Assembly (NCBI GenBank): GCA_000750105.3
Contig: JPHH03000002.1
Span: 930,001 to 994,000, forward strand
Source of the DNA: Tolypocladium sp. Sup5 PDA-1
Lineage: Eukaryota; Ascomycota; Sordariomycetes; Hypocreales; Ophiocordycipitaceae
Length of the DNA stretch: 64,000 nt
Direction of reading: 5' to 3'
The stretch's first letter is position 1, and each line of letters begins with the position of its first letter. The position numbers and the translations under genes were made by a program. The notes beneath the pieces are model-generated. The model was not told the DNA's origin. It saw only the letters and a program-made list of their open reading frames with translations, and did no database searches. This document shows, piece after piece, positions 55,201-64,000 of this stretch.

Positions 55201-56883
55201 AGTCGACTGCAGCCTCGGCCAGTTCCTGGGAGGGATCCCAACGCCGAGCCGCTGCGACCGAGTAACCTCTACCAGATCCCGGGCCCCCATCTCGAAGTCT
55301 GCAGATCTGAATTGAAGCTGTCCGTGCTGCCATCCGCCGTCCCATTCTGGGAAAGTCTCGGCCTCGCGCCATCATCTGGCGGCAAGGACGTAAACGCCAT
55401 ATGTGTCTTCCCAGGCTGGAGTGGGATGGTGGATAATGTGAGGACTTTTCTTGGACGAGTGAAAAGCGTGTACGAGATGTTAAAGCTTGGCTCGTTGGAG
55501 AGCATGCCTTCATCTGCTGATATGGAAGACGGTATTTTGCCGTACGAAGTTGACAGAATCTCTACGTCGCCGGACGCAACCATAACCGGACACGGATCGG
55601 CCCTCATCGAAATCATGGAAACCTTGCGAGGGGCAATTTCCAATTTGACAGTCACCGAAACGAACGTTGTCGTGTACTTTGTTTACTCCCCAAACAACCC
55701 CGGGACTATTGTCGAGGCATGTATTGCTTTCCAGCGCTTCTTTGACTCTTATCGGAAGGCGCTGGCATCGCAGAGAGAACCCGCGCCGAATGAATTGGTA
55801 TTGCAACTGGTTTCGGCGGACATGTTATCATCGGCGACCTCGGTGGTGGTTACGCCTGCTCCGGAGCTCATCAAACTCTGTATGGAAACGTACGATCGAT
55901 GCACCCTCTTTGGTGGCCCGATGCCGGCGCCAGCGATAAGACTGGAACAACCATTGCCGCGAATCATCGATTTCAAGCTCACAATGTCGCCGTCGGCATC
56001 ACTCATCCGAGAAAATTCGTGTATCCACGTTGCTTACGCGCCGAGTGTGGATGGGAGATGGATCACAGCAGCGTGGACGGACGACCGAGGAAGCCAACAA
56101 GAAACGGCGTCTTATTGTTTGGGGCGAAGAGGACGGCTTCAGTCTCGGTCCATGAACGAAGTCGCACATGAAATATGGGAGTCCACGTTGGACCTGATAT
56201 CCGTCTGGAAGGTCCATTGGCGCATCATCATTACGAAATGCGGACCCATGGATCAGCAGGAGGTTGACTTTTGGGTCGATTTGGCTCGAACCGAGATAAA
56301 GGCTTCGGTGACCATGATACTGATGACTGTCGATACGAATCCGTCCTTGCAACTAATACCTCCGGTCGTCAAGCTTCCGCAGCCATCGGCTCCGTTTTAC
56401 ACGACGCCAGTCTCGACGCCGCAGGCCAGTATTGTGTCGCCTGAACAGAGCGGTACGCCGGCCACACCGGCCCGGGATGCTAATGCCACGGCCGCGACGC
56501 CGGGAGCAGATGGAGCGGGCGAGACGGACTCTGACGCGGTGCTTTCAGACATCACGGACCAGACGTGGGGGGCCGTAGTCGGTCACCGCCTCAACAACTC
56601 ATCGAGCGTCCTGGAGGTACATCCTGCACTGGTCAGTGGGTATTTGATCAAGCGGACAGGTACAAGGATCGAAGACGCGCCGGTTCTGATGGAAGTCAAC
56701 CTCATCCACACGGATACCAGCCCTCGCGCGTATGAACCACTGCTGAGAGAGATGCTGAGCTACTTCAGAGGGCTGGGTACTCTGGCACGGGCCAGAGGAG
56801 TCGTGCAGCGAGAGACGGATGTTCGCCCTTGGCATGTCGCAGCCGCCGAGAAGGCTGTGCGAGCATTGTACCTACTCATGTGA
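52275..56883 (+). CDS. med13: Mediator complex subunit 13 (MED13/SSN2)
   Basis: Largest subunit of the CDK8 kinase module of Mediator, which links the module to core Mediator and restrains RNA polymerase II transcription. Exon 1 (52275-52313) encodes MDTAEYDTNTLLI; after a 58-nt intron, exon 2 (52372-56883) is uninterrupted, for 1516 residues. The N-terminal MED13 domain has NNIASIVFRVYESP, HVVFYDAVRRGIWHFQF and CNRSGAVPLNFRTVLLPPEP. The long middle is acidic and disordered (FDVEGDFNESKRQR, DMFGDNDITEADFNFFDE). The C-terminal domain shows ICVFPGWSGMVDNVRTFLGR, NVVVYFVYSPN, CIHVAYAPSVDGRWITAAWTDDRG and a final LMEVNLIHTD block. A polyglutamine tract lies at about 52661-52693. Confidence 0.94.
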
Positions 56884-57518
56884 GGTCGGTGCAGGGGAGG
56901 GGAGTCATGCATGATAGGACACGGTGATACCTGGCAGGTGTTGGCGGGCAGGAAAGGGATGCAAGGCGTTGTTGGAGCCGCTGGACATGCACTTTGAAGA
57001 ACAGTTTGGGATAGCACTCATCGATTGTACTTGGGTAAGAAGAATCAGATCCGATTATGACTCACAGCTGTTTGATATGGGCAATGTGATTGGTGGTCAT
57101 GGGCCATGGCCCCTGGGCAAACGTGAGGTGGCTGCTGTTGTGCAAGGCAGTGCTTGCCAGGCTTGTGAGGCAGACTGCCAGTGTATGCATTTATCGGGAC
57201 GGCCCGCTAATTATGACGCACAGAAGACGGCGAAGTTGGACCTTCAAGTCGACTCAAGGCAGACAGCGAGGAGATGAACGCACAAAATAGGCCCGTGGTT
57301 TTCAAATGAGTCAAGTTTTGAGATTGCTGCGCCAGTCCCGCGAGTGCGGGGAGCAGGGGTGATATTGACTGTCACTATCTGAAGCTCAGTTGTGTGGTGG
57401 TCAAGGCGGGAGACAAAAACCGACGGATAGCTACATGCTGTGAAGGGTCGTCCATCGATACACCTAACATCACAACAACCTACACATCTCACAACGCGTT
57501 TTCAATGATTCCGCAATA
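56884..57518. other. Intergenic region
   Basis: 635 bp between tandem genes MED13 and the F-box/WD-like gene. Nothing recognised beyond the presumed 3' UTR and promoter. Confidence 0.45.
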
Positions 57519-59478
57519 ATGGAGATAGCAGCAAATCTGGGAAGCCTCCCAGACCACCTCCTGCTCGACGTGGTCGAGTACCTGGACACAGCCCGGGACG
57601 TGTCCCACCTCGGCTCCTCTTCACACCGCACGCACAATCTGATACGCCACGATGGCTGGAAGACGTTCGCGCGAACTCGGTTCCCGTCGCTCACGGTGCC
57701 GTCGAGCGATTCGGCCAGTTGGAGCTCCGTCGCGGATCGGCTGACGTACCTGGACCGGTGCTGGGAGAAGCGCGCCTTCACGTTCAGCTACTTCCAGGAA
57801 GCGGCGCAGAAGCGCGAACGCGGATACAGACAAAGCCAAAGGCCTCGCCACGGCCAGTCGGTCAAGTTCCAGAGCGTTGTCGACGCGCAGCTGGTCTCGT
57901 CGACGCAGGATGAGATGCTGGCGTGTGGCGCGGGAGAGGACTTGTTTGTTCGGTGGCGACGGACAGACGACGCATCCCCCGGCACCTGGAGAAGCCTTTT
58001 GGGGCGAGAGACGGGGTACGCCGCCGGTACTGGCGACGTGACGGCTGTTTCAGCTATTGAGAGGGACTCCCAGCCAGAGGTCATCGTGGGACGAGCAAAC
58101 GGAGACGTTCAACTGCTTTCTGCCGCCGACGACGATTCATTCGGCCAGCCGGTGAAATGGCTACTGCCTCTAGACCACGGCGAAGTCAACCCGCGAAGCT
58201 CACCAGGACAGCTCGCCGTCACATGGACCGAATGGCAGCCACAGACCCAGATGATCGCCCGCTGCAGAAGCTCCCTCCTCGCTCTGTACAACCTATCCTC
58301 GCAAGACGAGGCCGAGCTCAAGCCCATGGTCTACTACGACGCCTCCAAGGACGAGAGAGGGGCCGACGCCTCGCTCGTTCTCTGCGCCAAGTTCATGGGC
58401 AACGACACCATAGCGTGCGGCATCGGCGGGAGCAGCGAGCCGCTCCGCTGGGGCAAGATACGGCCGACGGGTCTGGAGCTCAGCCCTGCTACCTACTACG
58501 ACGACGGGAAGGCGCACGATGCGTCTACGGCGCCGAGGGGGACGGTGCGAGCGATAGAGCCGGTTGGAGGGGCCAAGAATGACAACTTGCTTCTCAGTGC
58601 TTGGGACGACGGGAGCTACATGTTGGTGTTTCCCCTTTCCGACCAGATGTGGTGCAATCGTGCTCTCGTGCTAACTGAGCAGGCTTCTGGACATGCGAAC
58701 GCCGTCGTCTCATGATGCCGTATACCGCGACCGCTTCCAGCCGTACCACGCGGGCAGCTCGCTCTTAGTCTACGGCACGGAACGCTTCGTCGCTGGCGGG
58801 AACCGGGAGCCAGTCCTCCGGCTCTTCGACTTCCGGTACCCAAAGCCCTATTTCCACTTCAACGCCCTGCCGTGCTCCGACCAGTCTCCAGCCCCCGAGC
58901 CTCCAGAGATTGCACAAGCGCGAAGCCACGGCCGGCAGCGAAACCGCTCAACACTACCAACCGAAGAGCCGCCATCGCCATCTGACCACTGCGACTTTGC
59001 AAATGCTGGACTTTGCAGCTGGCACGCACAGTCAAGGCAGCCCAGCTGGCGGCCGGATGCGACAATGTACCTCTCCGCGGAGAACCGTGGCCCCGTGTTC
59101 ACGCTGGCCAAGGCCTCGGACCTTTCTGGCTCGTTCTACTGCGGCCTGCGTGGCGAGGTCGTAGAAGCAGCGCTAACACTCGCCGAGGGCATCACTCAGG
59201 AGACTGTGAAGCGCACGGCACCGCCGGGGTGGACGATGGTCGGTGGCGAGCGGGCCCGTTCGGACGTCACCATCATAGAGACCGGGATCAGCAGGTGCCA
59301 CAGCGAGGGATGGGTGGGCGCCGATCCCATGGCGTCGGTGGCCCTGTATCATCACCACCCGTTTGGTTCCTCGGGATACGCGTTGCGGGATCCGCCCGAG
59401 AGGAGCCGCCTGGACCTGAGTGTGCGGAAGCGCGAGGAGTCGTCGGTGGACGGGCCGCGAAGACGCTTCAGGGCGTAG
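57519..59478 (+). CDS. F-box protein with beta-propeller (WD40-like) C-terminus
   Basis: Two exons, 57519-58621 and 58683-59478, give 632 residues; the 61-nt intron ends CTAACTGAGCAG. The N-terminus is an F-box (LPDHLLLDVVEYLDTARDVSHLGSSSHRTHNLI, residues ~9-42; key features LPDHLL and L..SS). The rest reads as irregular beta-propeller blades: LACGAGEDLFVRW, VIVGRANGDVQLLSA, NDNLLLSAWDDGSYM then LLDMRTPSSHD across the splice junction, and SLLVYGTERFVAGG...VLRLFDFR. Such proteins act as SCF ubiquitin-ligase receptors in fungi. No orthologue with known targets is recognised. The first exon frame would end at a stop soon after the intron donor if unspliced. Confidence 0.82.
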
Positions 59479-59615
59479 GCGGCTTAGATTTTGCGAGGAT
59501 TTAGACGTCTAGACGGAACAGTCATACTAGACGACTTGGAGCACAGAGACGACACAGGGGGGTGTTGTTACACGAGTATATTCCATATAGAACACGCAAG
59601 AAAGATACAGCAGCT

Positions 59616-60758
59616 CTATAGCTTGGCTTCGGGTGTGATGAGGGACAGGCGCTCTCTCAGCGCCGTCTCGGCCTCCGACTCGATGCGCTTGACCAGGGCA
59701 TCGCACGTCGGGATGTCGTGAATCAGGCCAATGACCTGGCCCGTCGTCCACACCTGCACACACAGTCCTGTCAGCAAGAGCGTCACGCAGCGTCTCATGG
59801 CAGGCAAAGGGCGGGCCATGACTTACACCGTACTCGGGGTCGCCGTTGACAAAGACCTCCTTGCCGCGCTTGCCGCTGACGAGGGCCGCCACCTCGGAGA
59901 ACTCGCCCGTCTTGCTCTCCTGCTCGACCTTGAGGGCCTCGAGGGCGACCTTGTTCTTGTACAGGCGGCTGGTGTTGCGCCAGCGCCGCAGTAGCAGCGT
60001 CGTGTCCGTCTCCTGCGCCTTGACGATCTCGTCCTTGATGCGCTGGTGGATGGGCGCCTCGACCGTGGCCATGAAGCGCGTGCCCATGTTGACGCCGCAC
60101 GCGCCGAGCACCAGCGCCGCCGCGAGGCCCCAGCCGTCGGCGAAGCCGCCCGAGGCGATGAAGGGCACCTTGAGCGTCTGGCGCGCGCGGCTTAGCAGGA
60201 TGAAGTTTGTGATGTCGCTCTCGCCGACGTGGCCAGCGCACTCGAAGCCGTCGATGCTGAGGAAGTCGACGCCGAGCTTGACGGCGCTCTGGGCGTGGCG
60301 GATGGTGGTGCACTTGTGCAGCACGGTGACGCCGGCCTTTTTCAGCTGCGCGATGACGGGGCCGGGCGAGTTGCCGGCCGTCTCGACGATGCGTATGCCC
60401 TCGTCGATGACGGCCTGCGCGTAGGCGCCGTAGTCGGGCGGCACCATGGCGGGCAGCAGGGTGATGTTGACGGCGAAGGGCGCCTTGGTCAGCGTGCGGC
60501 AGCGCTGGATCTCGGCGCGGAGGGCGGCCGGCGTGGGGAAGATGAGGGCCGTGATGATGCCGAGGCCGCCGGCGTTGGACACGGCCGAGGCGAGGTCAGC
60601 GGTGCCGATGTGCATCATGCCGCCCTGGACGACGGGCACTGCGAGGGGGTTAGTGTCTTGGTGAAGCATGGCCGTGGGAGCGCATCATGGGGGAGCGCAT
60701 CATGGGGGAGCGCACCTCGGATGCCCAGCCGCCGGGTCAGTTCCGTCGCAAAAGGCAT
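59616..60758 (-). CDS. Nitronate monooxygenase (2-nitropropane dioxygenase family)
   Basis: FMN enzyme that oxidises alkyl nitronates, including propionate 3-nitronate, a defence metabolite. Exons 60758-60716, 60638-59827 and 59753-59616 give 330 residues. Exon 1 encodes MPFATELTRRLGIR, joined to VPVVQGGMMHIGTADLASAV; the ATG at 60669 lies inside intron 1 and would drop the conserved GIRVP. Signatures are SNAGGLGIITALI (glycine-rich phosphate/FMN loop), GVTVLHKCTTIRHAQSA, GFECAGHVGE (containing the conserved His) and ASGGFADGWGLAAALVLGACGVNMGTRF (FMN phosphate loop). The C-terminal exon VWTTGQVIGLIHDIPTC ends in KL-like EAKL, not a clear peroxisomal signal. Probably cytosolic or mitochondrial; location not shown. 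Confidence 0.92.
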
Positions 60759-61619
60759 GGCGACGGCTTCACGATGTCACGACGTCCGCCTGGTGGTGTT
60801 GTGGTCCGTGGGGATGCTCGAGGAGGATGGGTCGCGAATAAAAAAACTCAGGACCAGACGTTGAAGCTCAAATCTATAAAGAAACAACGAACAAGATAGT
60901 ATATCTTTCTCTATCGCCTCAAAACGCTGTCCGAGAACACAAATCTAGTGATGATGGTCAGCCTTAAGTCTCAATAGAGGTCACACGGCCAGAACAATAC
61001 AAACAGGGCGGGCCGACGTTGCGCCATCCATCCATCAATGCAGCCAGGGACCCGAGATGCCGAGGTCCTAACCCCAGACGCCCCACATTCCCACGGCAGC
61101 GGGCTTCGGCCCCGCAGGGGGACTCACATGCTTGTTATTTGACACCTGGGGAAACTTGCCTTCATCACCTCACGGGATCCGGAGATGCCTCAAAGTCCGG
61201 AGTTCGGTGCACGTCCTAATGGGGGCATGATGCCCGATGGACCCTTCTCCAGCATTGAAAGAGCCATTGGGAGAGGGCTCTTGGAAATCCATCCCCGCCA
61301 TCATGTTAACCTCTGCGGAGCAGGCTCGCATTCGCCAACGGCTCTCGGCTCGGACTGATCATATCATCAACCCAGACGTCACAGCGCGCGCGCCACATAG
61401 ATATAGCGAGTAGCATTCACCATCAGCCAAGTTCAGCGCCGCTTCGAACAACGGTCGAAGCTCCATCTCCGTTCCTGTCCAGACTTCCCGAGGTATCACA
61501 TCCAACTCTTTGCCCCATAAACTCCAAGACAACTCCCTCTCCATTGCGTCCTCCAGTGTCGCAGTCTGCTCGGCCCATGCGCATTATTATTCATGCTGCT
61601 TCGCCTGATCCTTTCCCGC
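60759..61619. other. Intergenic region
   Basis: 861 bp between the nitronate monooxygenase 5' end and the 3' end of the transcription factor. No feature recognised. Confidence 0.45.
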
Positions 61620-64000
61620 TCACCCCATGCCAGCTTCCGGTGCGATCCTGCCTATAGAGCCCCTTTCTTGCGGCTTTTCCACCAAGTCGGCGTACCCGTC
61701 CAAGCTGGCCCCCATGACCTTGACCAGGTCAAAGATGTGCGTTCCCTTGAATGTCTCGGCCCAAAGCCTCACCACGGCACTCGCCAATTGCCGGAGCTTC
61801 GCGCTGTCGCTGGTTGCCATCTCCATCTGCCCGGAGCTCGAACTCGGCCCTGATAGCGACGGGTCGATCGGTACCGCAAACTCCGTCTCGTCCAGCATGC
61901 GTCTTACCATCTCCAACAGGTTCTTTTCTTCGGGGGATGCTGGCGGGTCCGAAGGCGTGATGGCAGCGAGGGTGAGGAGCCACTTGGCGAGCAGGAGAGC
62001 ACATTCAAAGTTGCAAACTGCACCATCTTGTTAGCTTCCACGATCAAGTTTCGATCAAAGCCCAAAAACGGAAACACTTACGGGAGTGCTGAATGCTCCA
62101 CTCGGTCGACTTGGCCCTCGCGACGTAGTTGACCCCAGCCTTGACCAGCATTGACAGCGCGTGGACAGCCTGGAACACGGCCCGGTGCAATCTCAAGCTC
62201 CTCAACAGCAGCGGCGTGGCACTCAGCGCCGACGCAATCAGCATCGTGTCCCTCGTCTCCAGCGACCTGCTTGGCGGGATATCAGTGTAGAGCCGTATGT
62301 ACGCGAGGCGCAGAAGAGCCGTGGCATTAAACGTCAGCGAGCCACCAGTGAGCGAGTCGGCGCTCATGAAGTGCCCCGACTCTGCGGCCTTCAACTGGTG
62401 CCGGTGCTCGAAGCTCGTCTGCCACACACGCAGCGCCTGCGTGACCTCTTCCACGTCCTCCGGTTTCAATGTCCGCTGGACATCGTATGGCGAGCCAGCC
62501 GCAAACGATGTCTGTTTCAAAAGATATACATGTTGGATCAAAGCGTGTATTAAAACATAATGGCCCAGGGACGACAGGTTCGTCGGAAGCCCCTGGTTTG
62601 TCCGGCCAAATAGCCGCGAAAAGGCCTCGTGTACGGTGATCTCGGCTATGGGCGTCGACTGTCGAAGTTCCTGCCACTGCCATGCCGTCTCGGCGCGCCA
62701 CAGCCGGGAGCGCAGGGGTAGGTAGAGGTTCAGTTCGGATGTCAGAAGCAGAGGGGGCATGTCGTATGCAGTGCTGCAGAGATTAAAGAAGCAATAGGCA
62801 ATTAGCTTGGTCCTGTTGGCACCCTCGAGCCTTATCCAGGCATCCCAGTCGGTAAGGACTGCCTGGCTTGTCTCTACACTCAGCCCCTCTTCCCGAATCA
62901 AGATGGCCAGGGTGCTCTGTAGGGACAACGCGTCCTGGAGAATCGTTTTGGCGCCCCAGAGGCCAACCGCAAAGAGTAGGAGCACCGCTTGAATCGTTTC
63001 CAGCCGAGCTTGCGGGGTGTTTGGAGAACTGTATCACGGCTGTTAGTACTTATACACTCCGCCGCAAGCAGAGGCAAGACTCACTACGGCTCACGGTGCG
63101 TGTCCTGAGTTGTCGGTCGTTCCGACTGCGCCGAGGCGAAGGAGTGGCGGTAGCTAATGCTGGGCGACGGCCGTGTAGAGTGCGGACTGTACGATGCTGC
63201 AGTCGGCAACAACGCATGCAGCTCGGAACTGTGCCGCCTCCGGATCTGCTCCGTGGCAACGGCTTTGGCCGCGTACCAGAGGGCATACCCTCGGTTGCTC
63301 TCAAACCGGTACTGCGCGCCAACGGCGAGGATGGCGAGTAGCAGCTCCGGCGCAAGCTCTGCCGGCGCAAGGGTAGGCAGGTGGAGAAATGGCAGGTGCT
63401 CATGGAAGCCACTGATGTACCCTTCGAGGAACCTGGTGAGGGTATGGCGAGATGGAAAGACAAAGTCGCTCGGCAAGACGGACGAGTACTCGTCGATCCG
63501 ACTTTTGATGGCGTTGTGGTCAACGGCTGAGATTCGAAGAGACGGTGCCTCATGCGCTCGAGAACTCGGGTCTAACGAGTCGCGCAGGTCCGGGGCGAGA
63601 GATGCGAAGCGCGAGGGAAACTGAGACGAGGGCCGCGAGGGGCCTCTCTGGTGCATCTGGGCCGGCGAACGGGACCACATGGCCATCTGCTGATCTGGTT
63701 CGAAGTGCGGAGGCAGAAGATGCGGCGTGGCAGCGAAATCATCCAAGAACAGGTCGTAGTCATCGTATTGCGGCTGTTGTGGCTGCGGAGCAAACCCAGA
63801 CGCCAAAACCTGTTGTTGATCCTCTCGCGGTCTCTCGGCGTACCCTCCCACATGCTCCCCGTAGCCCTTGACAGCGGCATGGCCAGCATGATGCTGGGAC
63901 ATATCATTCATCATGGGCTGCATAGTGTTGACCTCGGTGGCTAGCGCGGCATCCGACAGGACGTCGAGGTTGCAGGCGGCCAATCTGGGCGTGCCACGGG
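61620..64000 (-). CDS. Fungal-specific transcription factor, 5' end outside the window
   Basis: Three exons in the window: at least 64000-63085, 63028-62082, 62017-61620, ending at TGA 61622-61620, ~750 residues present. The N-terminal DNA-binding module is off the window, so zinc cluster versus C2H2 cannot be seen. The first part is Q/P/H-rich with an acidic patch (DDYDLFLDDFAATPHL), then the fungal transcription factor middle homology region (HTLTRFLEGYISGFHEHLPFLHLPTL, ELLLAILAVGAQYRF, QARLETIQAVLLLFAVGLWG; key residues LPFLH and LLL). The C-terminal SPEEKNLLEMVRRMLDE and LVKVMGASLDGYADLVEK resemble AmdX-like C2H2 regulators, which makes a C2H2 protein more likely. Nuclear regulator; targets unknown. 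Confidence 0.8.

Overview
This is a GC-rich nuclear segment from a filamentous ascomycete (Pezizomycotina). I infer Sordariomycetes, probably Hypocreales, from gene content, short introns of mostly 50-80 nt with CTNAC-type branch sites, and frequent short TACGGAGTA-like palindromes between genes. The species cannot be named from sequence alone. I recognised 19 genes, one decayed gene, one tentative small gene and a repeat-bearing open frame. All intron coordinates come from joining reading frames at GT/AG (once GC/AG) sites and checking that phases agree; none has transcript support.

Layout. 1-8.9 kb: a partial centrin (CDC31) diverging from a NUP98-NUP96-type nucleoporin precursor, then a small SET-domain protein. 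9.1-12.5 kb: a cupin and a Zn2Cys6 transcription factor. 12.8-20.4 kb: a dense housekeeping block with a MYST acetyltransferase (SAS3-like), the complex I MWFE subunit (containing an inferred 4-nt exon), tRNA thiolation protein CTU1/NCS6 and ribosomal protein eL8. 20.4-33.3 kb is gene-poor: an FAD monooxygenase, a seven-helix rhodopsin-domain protein and a Dal5-like MFS transporter, separated by intergenic DNA rich in the palindromes. 34.1-36.2 kb holds a decayed subgroup C chitinase followed by a PLC-like domain. 37.9-46.7 kb: ATP-dependent PEP carboxykinase (eight exons, one 893-nt intron) and translation release factor eRF3/SUP35 with a Q/Y/G-rich prion-like N-domain. 47.4-64 kb: a Yrb30-like Ran-binding protein, an F-box protein, a tentative small membrane protein, Mediator MED13, an F-box/beta-propeller-like protein, a nitronate monooxygenase and the 3' part of a fungal transcription factor cut by the window end.

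Most genes are conserved housekeeping or regulatory genes with no shared pathway, and I see no secondary-metabolite cluster, phage, CRISPR array or intact transposon. I did not find a convincing undescribed multi-gene system. The items most worth a second look are the 4-nt microexon, the chitinase/PLC remnant, the dispersed palindromes, and three single-base losses in otherwise conserved genes (CDC31, CTU1, an F-box gene), two of them in runs of C/G, which look more like consensus errors than biology.
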